From Roseomonas elaeocarpi (lineage in GTDB: Bacteria > Pseudomonadota > Alphaproteobacteria > Acetobacterales > Acetobacteraceae), in the NCBI RefSeq assembly GCF_042433915.1, contig NZ_JBHLUN010000001.1:389336-453335 (forward strand): a DNA stretch of 64,000 bases. Direction: 5' to 3'. Position 1 is the first letter of the stretch. Each line of letters begins with the position of its first letter. Made by a program: the position numbers and the translations under genes. The notes under the pieces are model-generated. The model ran no database searches and was not told the origin of the DNA. It saw only the letters and a list, made by a program, of their open reading frames with translations. Shown here piece by piece: positions 44,198-52,447 of the stretch.

Positions 44198-45850
44198 ATG
44201 CAGGACCTCCTGATCGGCGTGGACGTGGGCACCGGCAGCGCCCGCGCCGGCGCCTTCACCCCCGACGGCACCAGCCTGGGCCAAGCCGTGCGACCGATCC
44301 GCACGTGGCGGCCGCGGCCTGGCTTCGCGCAGCAGTCTTCGGCCGACATCTGGGCTGCCGTGTGCGAGAGCGTGCGCGCCGCGCTGCGCGAGGCCGAGAA
44401 CAAGGTCGGTCCGGTGCGGGTGCGCGGCCTGGGCTTCGACGCCACCTGCTCGCTGGTGGCGGTGGACGCGGCCGGCGCCCCGGTCTCGGTCAGCCCGGAT
44501 GGCGAGCGGGAACAGGACGTGGTGCTGTGGATGGACCACCGTGCGGGGGGTGAGGCGGAGGACATCAACGCCGGCCCGCACGAGGTCCTGCGCTACGTCG
44601 GCGGCCGCATCTCGCTCGAGATGCAGGTGCCCAAGCTGCTCTGGCTGAAGCGCCACCTGCCCGCGTGCTGGGCGCGCGCCGAGCATTTCTTCGACCTGCC
44701 GGACTTCCTGACCTGGCGCGCCACCGGCAGCACCACGCGCTCGCTGTGTTCGACCGTGTGCAAGTGGACCTATCTCAGCCACGAGGAGCGCTGGGATGCC
44801 GGGTTCTTCCGGGCGGTCGGGCTGGCGGAGGTGGCGGACGAGGGCTTCCGCCGCCTGGGCACCGAGATCCTGCCGGTGGGCTCCCCGATCCCAGGCGGCC
44901 TCAGCGCCGCGGCGGCGGCGGAGCTCGGGCTGGAGGCGGGTATTCCGGTGGGAACCTCGGCGATCGACGCCCATGCCGGCGGCCTCGGCGTGATCGGCGT
45001 GGCGCTGGACGGCGCGGCGCCGGACGCGGCGGCGCTGCGGCGCCGGGTGGCGCTGGTGGGCGGCACCTCGAGCTGCCACATGGCCGTGTCGGCGGAACCG
45101 CGCTTCGTGCCGGGCGTCTGGGGCCCCTACTTCTCCGCGATGCAACCCGGGCTGTGGTTGAACGAGGGCGGGCAGTCCGCCACCGGCGCCCTTATCGACC
45201 ACGTCATCACCACCCACGCCGCCTACCCGGCGATGGCGGAGGAAGCACGCGCGGCGGGCACCACGATCTACGCGCTGCTCAACGACCGCCTGGCCCGGCT
45301 GGCGGCAGGGCTCCGCTTCCCGGCGCTGCTGACGGCGGAACTGCACGTCATGCCGGATTTCCACGGCAATCGTTCGCCGCTGGCGGATGCCACGATGCGC
45401 GGCATGGTGTCGGGGCTGCGGCTGCAGGCGGGGCCGGACGACCTAGCGGTGCTCTACCTCGCCACGGTGCAGGCGGTGGCCTATGGCACGCGCCACATCA
45501 TCGAGACCATGAACGCCGAGGGCTACCGCATCGACACGGTGCTGGCCTGCGGCGGCGGCACCAAGAACCCCGTGTTCCTGCGCGAGCACGCCGACGCCAC
45601 CGGCTGCCGCCTCGTCCTGCCGCACGAGCCGGAAGCGATCCTGCTGGGCTCCGCCATGCTGGGCGCGGTGGCGGGTGGCGCACACGCGGACCTGCCGGCC
45701 GCCATGGTGGCGATGAGCCGCGCCGGCAGCGTGCTGGCCCCGGGCGACGAGGCGGTGCGGCGCTACCACGATGCGAAGTACGCCGTGTTCCGGCGGATGC
45801 AGGCGGATCAGCTGGCGTATCGCGGGTTGATGGCGGCGGAACAGGGCTGA
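44198..45850 (+). CDS. FGGY-family pentulose kinase (ribulokinase-like)
   Basis: A 550-residue sugar kinase. The N-terminal phosphate motif is IGVDVGTGSARAGAF. The substrate region GLGFDATCSLVAVD and LWMDHRA resemble the YpCarbK/FGGY D-ribulokinase subgroup. The C-terminal ACGGGTKNPVFLREHADATG carries the FGGY ATP-site signature. AAGGAAAG lies before the ATG. It is likely cotranscribed with the DeoR regulator. Substrate may be D-ribulose or a related ketose; its link to DeoC is not explained by standard pathways. Confidence 0.92.
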   Translation: MQDLLIGVDVGTGSARAGAFTPDGTSLGQAVRPIRTWRPRPGFAQQSSADIWAAVCESVRAALREAENKVGPVRVRGLGFDATCSLVAVDAAGAPVSVSPDGEREQDVVLWMDHRAGGEAEDINAGPHEVLRYVGGRISLEMQVPKLLWLKRHLPACWARAEHFFDLPDFLTWRATGSTTRSLCSTVCKWTYLSHEERWDAGFFRAVGLAEVADEGFRRLGTEILPVGSPIPGGLSAAAAAELGLEAGIPVGTSAIDAHAGGLGVIGVALDGAAPDAAALRRRVALVGGTSSCHMAVSAEPRFVPGVWGPYFSAMQPGLWLNEGGQSATGALIDHVITTHAAYPAMAEEARAAGTTIYALLNDRLARLAAGLRFPALLTAELHVMPDFHGNRSPLADATMRGMVSGLRLQAGPDDLAVLYLATVQAVAYGTRHIIETMNAEGYRIDTVLACGGGTKNPVFLREHADATGCRLVLPHEPEAILLGSAMLGAVAGGAHADLPAAMVAMSRAGSVLAPGDEAVRRYHDAKYAVFRRMQADQLAYRGLMAAEQG

Positions 45851-45900
45851 GAAGGAGCGGCCGTCGGGCGTCCAAAGCCTCTCGGCCGGCGTCGCGCTTC

Positions 45901-45947
45901 CGCTGCCTGGCTGCTTCCCGGTACGGAGCGGGTGGCCCCAGGCAGCG
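45901..45947. terminator. Long inverted repeat downstream of the FGGY kinase
   Basis: Perfect 10-bp arms CGCTGCCTGG (45901-45910) and CCAGGCAGCG (45938-45947) enclose a 27-base partly self-complementary interior. It begins 51 bases after the kinase stop. No T-run follows, so it could be a terminator or part of a small RNA. Otherwise 45851-46094 appears empty. Confidence 0.45.
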
Positions 45948-46094
45948 AAGGGGAGCGTGACGGTAGGCTCCGGAGCCATGTCGGGCGTGTCGAGCTCCCA
46001 TGGTGCCCTGCCGCCGCATTGTCGGACGGGTTCGCCGGCATCCGCCGCGTCGTCCGGGCGTTGTTTCCCACAGATGCCGGAAGGGAACACCATC

Positions 46095-46307
46095 ATGAGC
46101 GAGCGGCGAGACCAGAAGGACGCGCAGCCCGGTGCGGAACAGGGCGAAGCGGACCGCGACCACACGCAAGGCGGGGCGCCCAAGGACAGCGCGCACGAGG
46201 ATGCGGGCGACGGCGCGCTCACCGGCTCGGTGCCAGCGGGGCTGAGCCGCGAGGAACTGCGCCGGGTGGCCGAGAGCGACAAGACCGACGACGGCGGCAC
46301 CGGCTGA
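46095..46307 (+). CDS. Small acidic, disordered hypothetical protein
   Basis: A 70-residue very hydrophilic protein rich in Asp, Glu, Gly and Ala (SERRDQKDAQPGAEQGEAD). It ends in an amphipathic segment, SREELRRVAESD. No domain, signal or membrane segment is visible. A good ribosome site (GGAAGGGA) supports translation from the ATG at 46095. Function unknown; it may be a stress-type disordered protein. Confidence 0.6.
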   Translation: MSERRDQKDAQPGAEQGEADRDHTQGGAPKDSAHEDAGDGALTGSVPAGLSREELRRVAESDKTDDGGTG

Positions 46308-46359
46308 GCCACGGCCACCCGCGCGGCGGAACGCCCGCCCGTCGCGACGGGATCACGGG

Positions 46360-46379
46360 CGGCGGCACATGCGCCGCCG
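46360..46379. terminator. Hairpin between convergent genes
   Basis: A 7-bp GC stem, CGGCGGC with GCCGCCG, and a 6-base loop, just before the DUF2000 stop on the minus strand and 53 bases after the small acidic protein stop. It is likely a shared terminator. Confidence 0.5.
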
Positions 46380-46383
46380 GTCC

Positions 46384-46794
46384 TCAAGGGTGCAGCGTGG
46401 CGCCCTTGGTGGCCTTGTCGACGTCACGCTTCGGGCCCCGTAGCGCGAGGCCCACGAGATCGGGCGCCTCTGCCGGCTCGGCCCGGAACACCTCGCGGTT
46501 GGCCGCGTCGTGGCCGGTCGAGAACATGGCGCGGACATAGGCTGCGCGCGTCAACTCGCGCTCGATGCCCTGCCGCCAGGCGCGCGCCAGGACCTCCGGC
46601 GTGGCCGCGAAGATCAGCATGGGTTGCCCGAGGAGCCGCGCGTGAGGGCGGCCTTCGGCGTCCTCGTAGGGCTCGCCCATGGCCTCCGGTGCCGCGCCCG
46701 CGATGCCGGTGGCCAGAAAGGCGCAGACATTGAGCTTCTGCCACACGGCCAGGTCCTCCAGCACCAGGATGGCCACCTTCGTGTCGAACTGCAT
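46384..46794 (-). CDS. DUF2000 family protein
   Basis: A 136-residue soluble protein. MQFDTKVAILVLEDLAVWQK, then LNVCAFLATGIAG and a LIFAATPEVLARAW stretch match the DUF2000 pattern (a peptidyl-tRNA hydrolase II-like fold of unknown role). AAGGACG precedes the ATG at 46794. It lies 110 bp downstream of an AraC-family regulator on the same strand, and the two are often neighbours. Function is not established. Confidence 0.82.
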   Translation of the reverse strand: MQFDTKVAILVLEDLAVWQKLNVCAFLATGIAGAAPEAMGEPYEDAEGRPHARLLGQPMLIFAATPEVLARAWRQGIERELTRAAYVRAMFSTGHDAANREVFRAEPAEAPDLVGLALRGPKRDVDKATKGATLHP

Positions 46795-46904
46795 GTCGCG
46801 TCCTTGTTCCACGCCCCAGGAGTGGGCGGCATGATGTCGGGCGCGGCCACCCCGCCACGCCGATGCGCGCCCTGGCCAGGGAAAGCCGGAACCTTTCGCC
46901 GATA

Positions 46905-47918
46905 TCAGCCCGGCACGGCGGCGCTGTCTGGAACATCCGTGCACAGTGCGCGGAAGCGGGCGGGCGTCACGCCGTAGGCGCCGCGGAAGCGCCGGCCGAG
47001 ATGGCTCTGGTCCGCGAAGCCGCAGGCCGCCGCCACCGCGGCCGGGCGCTCGCCCTCTGACAGCAGTTGCCGTGCCCGCAGCAAGCGGATCTGCACGAGG
47101 TAGGCGTGAGGCGAGGTGCCGTAGGCCGCGCGAAAGGCCCGCGCCAGCTGGAAACGGTCCGCCGCCCCGGCGCTGCGGGCCAGGGCATCGGCGCCGGGAT
47201 CAGCGGCGAGGTTGTCATGGAGGCAGTCCCGCGCCCGCCGCGCCACGGGCGGGGCGCCGTGCGCCGGATCGCGGCGCGGGGCGAGGCCCAGCTGCGGGCG
47301 CAGGCGCCCGACAACCGCGTCCAGTGCCGCGTCGCGCGCGAGGCGCTCGCCCGGCTGTTCCAGGAGGCGGCAGGCGCGCCGGATCGCCTCGCCCAGGGGC
47401 GCGTCGTCGCAGAGGCTGGCGCGGAAGCCGCCTTCGCGCGCAACGCCGCCCGGCCCGTGGTTCAGGGCGCCGCGCAGCCAGTCCTGCGGCAGGTAGAGCA
47501 TGCGGTAGCTGAAGCCGCCGGCCGCCCCGGCCTGCCCGTCATGCGCTTCCTCGGGCTCGATCAGGATGACGCGGCCCGGGGTGGAGCGGCGGCGGGCGCC
47601 GCGGCACAGGAAGTCCTGCACCCCATGGTCGGTGACGCCCACCAGCCACTCGGCGTGGCGATGGAGGTCGTAGGCATGGGCGTGGAAACGGGCGTGGATC
47701 GCTTCCACGCCGCTGGCGTCGCGCACCAGCCGCACCCGGTCGGAAGGCTGGGGGGAGGGGCTGCCGGAAAGTTGGCCGGCCTCCCGGTTGGATAACGGGC
47801 CGGGTGCCGGAACCGGCGACCGTCCCGACGGCTGCTCCGGTGACTGGTCGGGCACGCGATCGGATGCCGCGTCCGGCAACCGCTCAGCCACCCGCCCGCT
47901 CCGGTGCCGGCCCGGCAC
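46905..47918 (-). CDS. AraC family transcriptional regulator
   Basis: A 337-residue regulator. The C-terminal DNA-binding domain (about 230-325) has two HTH motifs; LRARQLLSEGERPAAVAAAC then GFADQSHLGRRFRGAYGVTP is the family signature. The N-terminal cupin-like sensor spans about 65-185 (HAHAYDLHRHAEWLVGVTDH). The first 60 residues are Pro/Ser-rich and unlike the family. The GTG at 47918 is nevertheless supported by a strong GGAGGGG site. It may control the DUF2000 gene downstream. Confidence 0.9.
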   Translation of the reverse strand: MPGRHRSGRVAERLPDAASDRVPDQSPEQPSGRSPVPAPGPLSNREAGQLSGSPSPQPSDRVRLVRDASGVEAIHARFHAHAYDLHRHAEWLVGVTDHGVQDFLCRGARRRSTPGRVILIEPEEAHDGQAGAAGGFSYRMLYLPQDWLRGALNHGPGGVAREGGFRASLCDDAPLGEAIRRACRLLEQPGERLARDAALDAVVGRLRPQLGLAPRRDPAHGAPPVARRARDCLHDNLAADPGADALARSAGAADRFQLARAFRAAYGTSPHAYLVQIRLLRARQLLSEGERPAAVAAACGFADQSHLGRRFRGAYGVTPARFRALCTDVPDSAAVPG

Positions 47919-47987
47919 GATCCCCTCCGTCCTCGCCGCGCCTGGCCAGCGACACCATCGCCGCGCCCCGCTCTCCGCTGCCGGGCC

Positions 47988-48836
47988 TCAGCCTTCCAGC
48001 ACCGTGGCGGGGTCGAGCGAGGTGGCATGCCAGAACAGCCCCAGGTGCAGGTGCGGCCCGGTGGCGCGGCCGGTCATGCCGCGCAGGCCCAGCACCTCGT
48101 TCTGGGCAAGCTCCTGCCCCCGCTGCACGTCGATGCGCGACAGGTGGGCGTAAAGGGTCGTGACGCCCTGGCCGTGTTCCACCAGCACGGTGTTGCCGGT
48201 GAAGTAAAGGTTCTCGGCCAGCGTCACGCGCCCCGCCGCGGCGGGGCCCACCGGCGTACCTGCGGGGCCGGCGATGTCGAGGCCCAGGTGTGGCGCCCGT
48301 TCCTGCCCGTTGAGGATGCGCTGCGAGCCGTAAACGCCGCTGATGCGCCCGCGCACCGGCCAGCTGAAGCCGGTGGCATAGTGCGGCACCGAAGTGGAGA
48401 CGGCGCGCGCGGCGTTGAGGCGCACCTGCTCCGCCCGGATGCGCGCGAGGTCGGTGGCGTTGGGCGTCACCTGCCGCTCCGGCAGGCCGTTGATGCGCTG
48501 GATGTCCCATTCGCGCTTGCGGATCACGAGGCGCCGGGTGTCTGGCACGCCGTCGCGCGGCGTCATCACCAGCGTGGAAACCGGCGCGGCATCGCGCGCG
48601 AAACCCAACGCGAAAACGCCCTCCACCGAAACCGGCACCGCGCGCCCGTCCAGCGTCACCGCGGTGCCGGGCGCGGTATGCGCGGTGACCAGCGCACCCT
48701 GGGCGAGGTTGGCCTCGTTCATCCGCAGCGGCGGCGGGCCGGCGGCGCCCACCTGGCGCGCGGGCTCGGCGGAGCCGGCGCAGCGGGTAAGCAGGAGGGC
48801 GGGCAGCGGCAGCAGCAGGCGGCGCGTCGTGGTCAC
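47988..48836 (-). CDS. M23 family metallopeptidase (LytM domain), exported
   Basis: A 282-residue murein endopeptidase-like protein. The N-terminal signal reads RRLLLPLPALLLTRCAGS; the cysteine suggests a lipoprotein, but Arg before it is atypical for a lipobox. The catalytic zinc motifs are complete: HLGLD (H-x3-D) and HLH, in GPHLHLGLFW. The middle region is a linker with a KREWDIQRINGLPERQV segment common to this subgroup. Its start overlaps the xseA stop (ATGA). It acts on peptidoglycan in the periplasm. Confidence 0.9.
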   Translation of the reverse strand: MTTTRRLLLPLPALLLTRCAGSAEPARQVGAAGPPPLRMNEANLAQGALVTAHTAPGTAVTLDGRAVPVSVEGVFALGFARDAAPVSTLVMTPRDGVPDTRRLVIRKREWDIQRINGLPERQVTPNATDLARIRAEQVRLNAARAVSTSVPHYATGFSWPVRGRISGVYGSQRILNGQERAPHLGLDIAGPAGTPVGPAAAGRVTLAENLYFTGNTVLVEHGQGVTTLYAHLSRIDVQRGQELAQNEVLGLRGMTGRATGPHLHLGLFWHATSLDPATVLEG

Positions 48837-50659
48837 AGCAGGGTTCCCTGATCGGCCGGCGGCTCGGTTGGTTTGGTTCCGCTGCGGGCACCGCCGCGCG
48901 TCCGCGCCGGGCGGGTCGCCGCGTCGGGCTCGCCCGACGGCGATCCCGCTCCGGACGTGCTGCCCGCGGCCCCACCACCACCGTCCGGTTGCGATGCGGC
49001 ACCGGTGCCGTGCAGGGGCGCGCCGCGCAGGTCGGCAACGGCGATCGTGCCATCGGCGAAATCCACCCGCAGCCGCGCCGCGGGCGTGACCTGGGCGGCG
49101 CGGGTCACGGGCTGCCCCGCCTCGTCGCGCACCAGTGCGAAGCCGCGTTCCAGCAGCCCCTGGTAGGAGGCGCCTTCCAGCCGTGCCCCCAGCCCATCGA
49201 GCGCCAGCCGGGCTTCGCGCAGGCGGAAGCGCAGCGGCGGCGCCGGGTCGCCCACGCGGCCGAAGGCGCGGGCGGCGCGGTCCAGCGCCCGGGCGGCGCC
49301 GGCCCCGGCACGGGCTTCGAGCAGGCGCAGGGCGGCGCGGCGGTTGTTCAGTGTTTCACGTGGATGCGGCAGGCGCGCGGCGGTGTCGCCCAGCGCGGCG
49401 CGCTTCGCCCGCAGCAGCCCGCGCGGGGCCAGCGCCAGGCGCTCGGCCCGGTCGCCCAGGCGGGCGCGGGATTCCCGCAGGATGGCCGGCAGGTCTGGTA
49501 GGCGTCCGGCCGCGTCGTTCACCCGTGCCCGCCGGGTCTGCAGCAGGGCACGGGGCGCGAGGGCGAGGCGCTCCCCACGGTCGTCCAGCCGCTGCCTGGC
49601 GTTGAGCAGCATGCCCGGCAGGTCCGGCAGGAGGGCGGCGGCGCGGGCCAGGCGATAGCGCACCCCGTCGATCGTGCTCTGCCCGGCGCGGGTCAGGCGA
49701 AGCGCGCGCTGCTGTACCTGGGCCAGAAGTTCCGTGCGCGACGGCACCGCGAGCTCGGCCGCCGCGGTAGGGGTCGGTGCGCGGCGGTCGGAGGCAAAGT
49801 CGATCAGCGTGGTGTCGGTCTCGTGCCCCACGGCCGAGATCAGCGGGATGCGGCTGTTCGCGGCGGCGCGCACCACGATTTCCTCGTTGAAGGCCATCAG
49901 GTCTTCCAGCGAGCCGCCGCCGCGCGCCACGATGATGACGTCGGGATGCGGCATGTCGAAGGGCAGGCTGTTGAAGCCGGCGATGGCGGCCGCGACCTGT
50001 TCCGCGGCGCCCACGCCCTGCACGGCCACGGGCCAGAGGATGACGTGCGACGGGAAGCGCCGCAGCAGCGTGGTGCGGATGTCCTGGATCACCGCCCCTT
50101 GCGCCGAGGTAACGACGCCGATCACGCGCGGGAAGGTGGGCAGGGGGCGCTTGCGCTCCTCGGCGAACAGGCCCTCGGCTTCCAGGGATTTGCGCAGGCG
50201 CTCCACCCGGGCGAGCAGCGCGCCCTCGCCGGCGTAGTCGAGGCGGTCCACCACGATCTGGTAGGTCGAGCGGTCGCCGTAAGCAGTGATCTTGCCGGTG
50301 GCGACCACCTCGGTGCCGTTCTCGGGCTTGATGCCGGACCGGCCGGCGCTCCAGCTCCAGATCACGGCGCGGATCTGCCCGCCCTCGTCCTTGAGCGAGA
50401 AGTAGAAGCGGTTGGGGCCGTAGGGGCGGCATTCCGTGACCTCGCCCCGGATGCGCACCCGGCCGAAGGTCGTCTCCAGCGTCCGCTTCACCGCGCCCGA
50501 GATCTCGGCCACGGTGAACTCGGGCACGTTGCTGGCGGCCCCGCCTGCGCCGGACACGCCCGCGCCGGAGCCGGCAGGGGCGTCGAGGAGGCTGTCGGTC
50601 AGCGTCGCGGCGGTGGTCCGGCCGCGCGCGGGCCGGCGTGTGGGGGCGGCATCGCTCAT
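48833..50659 (-). CDS. xseA: Exodeoxyribonuclease VII large subunit with expanded coiled coil
   Basis: A 608-residue protein, long compared with the usual 400-500. An OB-fold domain lies at about 46-140 (VPEFTVAEISGAVKRTLE). The catalytic domain at about 165-310 has VIGVVTSAQGAVIQDI, VIIVARGGGSLEDLMAFNEE and SAVGHETDTTLIDF. The coiled coil that follows contains a 43-residue unit repeated in tandem at 344-386 and 387-429. The C-terminal domain is at about 495-545, followed by a 60-residue Gly/Ser/Thr-rich tail. With XseB it degrades single-stranded DNA. Confidence 0.96.
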   Translation of the reverse strand: MSDAAPTRRPARGRTTAATLTDSLLDAPAGSGAGVSGAGGAASNVPEFTVAEISGAVKRTLETTFGRVRIRGEVTECRPYGPNRFYFSLKDEGGQIRAVIWSWSAGRSGIKPENGTEVVATGKITAYGDRSTYQIVVDRLDYAGEGALLARVERLRKSLEAEGLFAEERKRPLPTFPRVIGVVTSAQGAVIQDIRTTLLRRFPSHVILWPVAVQGVGAAEQVAAAIAGFNSLPFDMPHPDVIIVARGGGSLEDLMAFNEEIVVRAAANSRIPLISAVGHETDTTLIDFASDRRAPTPTAAAELAVPSRTELLAQVQQRALRLTRAGQSTIDGVRYRLARAAALLPDLPGMLLNARQRLDDRGERLALAPRALLQTRRARVNDAAGRLPDLPAILRESRARLGDRAERLALAPRGLLRAKRAALGDTAARLPHPRETLNNRRAALRLLEARAGAGAARALDRAARAFGRVGDPAPPLRFRLREARLALDGLGARLEGASYQGLLERGFALVRDEAGQPVTRAAQVTPAARLRVDFADGTIAVADLRGAPLHGTGAASQPDGGGGAAGSTSGAGSPSGEPDAATRPARTRGGARSGTKPTEPPADQGTLL

Positions 50660-50848
50660 CGCCGGGCATTATGCTACGCGGCGCGGCGTCGGACAAAGGT
50701 GCGACGGGCTTTCGGGGCTCGCGCGCCGGCCGGGCAGGGGCGGGGGTGCGGCTGAAACGTGCCCGCCGCCCATGCATTGGCCGGATGGTGCGCGGGTTCA
50801 TCCGAAACCGTCGCCCGCGCCGGAAAACGCTTCGGGGGTTTGTCACGC

Positions 50849-52120
50849 ATGAAGGTGCTGCTGGTCGGAGGTGGCGGGCGCGAGCACGCGCTGGCGCGCA
50901 AGCTGGCGGCCTCGCCGCTGCTGGAAACGCTGTGGTGCGCGCCGGGCAATGCCGGCATCGCCGCGGTGGCGGAATGCTTGCCGATCGCGGCCGAGGACGT
51001 CCCGGCGCTGGTGGAGTTCGCCGTGGCACGGGGCGTGGACCTCGTGGTGGTGGGGCCCGAGGCGCCGCTGACGCTGGGGCTGGCGGACCGCTGCCGCGAG
51101 GCGGGGCTGCGCTGCTTCGGGCCGGGCGCGGCCGCGGCGCAGCTCGAAGGCTCCAAGACCTTCACCAAGGAGGTGGCCGACGCGGCCGGCGTGCCCACCG
51201 CCGCCTGGGCGCGCTTCACCGGCAGCGATGACGCTTGCCGCTACATCCGCGAGCGCGGCGCGCCCGTGGTGGTCAAGGCCGACGGCCTGGCCGCCGGCAA
51301 GGGCGTGGTGGTGGCCGCCACGGTGGAGGAAGCCGAAGCTGCGGCGCGCGACATGCTCGACGGCGGGATCCACGGCGCGGCCGGCGCCTCGGTGGTGATC
51401 GAGGAGTGCTTGATCGGCGAGGAGGTGTCCTTCTTCGCGCTCTGCGACGGCGAGGACGCGGTGCCGCTGGCCGGCGCGCAGGACCACAAGCGCGTGGGCG
51501 ATGGCGACACCGGCCCCAATACCGGCGGCATGGGCGCCTACTCCCCGGCGCCGGCCTTCACCGACGCCCTGCAGGATCAGGTGATGGCGCGGATGATCCG
51601 CCCCACGCTGCGCGAGATGGCGCGCCGCGGCACGCCGTTCCGGGGCGTGCTGTTCGCCGGGCTGATGCTGACGGCGGAGGGGCCGAAGCTGATCGAGTAC
51701 AACGTCCGTTTCGGCGACCCGGAATGCCAGACCCTGATGCTGCGCCTCCAATCCGACCTGCTGCCGGTGCTGCTGGCGGCCTCCGAAGGGCGGCTGGGCG
51801 AGGTACAGCTGGACTGGAGCCCGGACCCCGCCGTGGTGGTGGTGGTGGCCGCGCGGGGCTATCCGGGCGCTTACGTGAAGAACACCGTGATCGGCGGCCT
51901 CGATGCGGCGGCCGCGGTGCCCGGCGCGGTGGTGTTCCACGCTGGCACGGCGCCGGGACCGGACGGCACGGTGCTGAGCACCGGCGGGCGCGTTCTGGGC
52001 GTGGCGGCCACGGCGCCGGACCTGCGTGCGGCGCGCGACGCGGCCTACCGGGCGGTGGACGCGCTCCGCTGGCCAGAAGGCTTCTGCCGCCGCGACATCG
52101 GCTGGCGGGCGTTGGGTTGA
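50849..52120 (+). CDS. purD: Phosphoribosylamine-glycine ligase
   Basis: A 423-residue ATP-grasp enzyme for the second step of purine synthesis. Landmarks are MKVLLVGGGGREHALA at the N-terminus, VVVGPEAPLTLGLADRC, VVKADGLAAGKGVVVAATVE, AQDHKRVGDGDTGPNTGGMG and the metal/ATP motif EYNVRFGDPECQ. Length is typical. The ATG at 50849 was chosen by homology over an in-frame upstream start. It is divergent from xseA and appears monocistronic. Confidence 0.98.
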   Translation: MKVLLVGGGGREHALARKLAASPLLETLWCAPGNAGIAAVAECLPIAAEDVPALVEFAVARGVDLVVVGPEAPLTLGLADRCREAGLRCFGPGAAAAQLEGSKTFTKEVADAAGVPTAAWARFTGSDDACRYIRERGAPVVVKADGLAAGKGVVVAATVEEAEAAARDMLDGGIHGAAGASVVIEECLIGEEVSFFALCDGEDAVPLAGAQDHKRVGDGDTGPNTGGMGAYSPAPAFTDALQDQVMARMIRPTLREMARRGTPFRGVLFAGLMLTAEGPKLIEYNVRFGDPECQTLMLRLQSDLLPVLLAASEGRLGEVQLDWSPDPAVVVVVAARGYPGAYVKNTVIGGLDAAAAVPGAVVFHAGTAPGPDGTVLSTGGRVLGVAATAPDLRAARDAAYRAVDALRWPEGFCRRDIGWRALG

Positions 52121-52447
52121 GGGCTGCCCGGCGGGAGTGACGGCGACCGGTGGGATATCGGGGCGCGGGGCGGGGCCTTCGTCCGGTGCCCCGGGTCCCG
52201 TGCGGCCCGCTGGCGCGGTGACCGTCGCGATCGCCGTTTCAACGCCGCTCAGGCTTCGGTGCCTTTAGGGAACGAGGCGCCGCCTGCCTAAGGGGTAGCG
52301 CGATCGGCCTCACCTTGCCTGACAAACCAGCAACCTCTTGTTCATTGCGACGACACTTTCTCGCGTCCACCGGTAACCAACCCTCGCTCCCGGCCGGCGT
52401 GAGCCGCTAATTTCCGCGCCTTCACTCCCTGCGTCGGAAGTTCCGTG
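52121..52447. other. Intergenic region upstream of the peptide-binding protein
   Basis: 327 bp with no gene. GC-rich at first, then more mixed (TTGTTCATTGCGACGACAC). I see no strong hairpin after purD and no clear promoter boxes. Confidence 0.4.

Noticed and set aside
35657..45850. Autoinducer-2 (lsr) uptake operon
   Set aside because: The transporter and an FGGY kinase are lsr-like, but LsrG and the SorC-type LsrR are absent, the aldolase is true DeoC and the regulator is DeoR/GlpR type.
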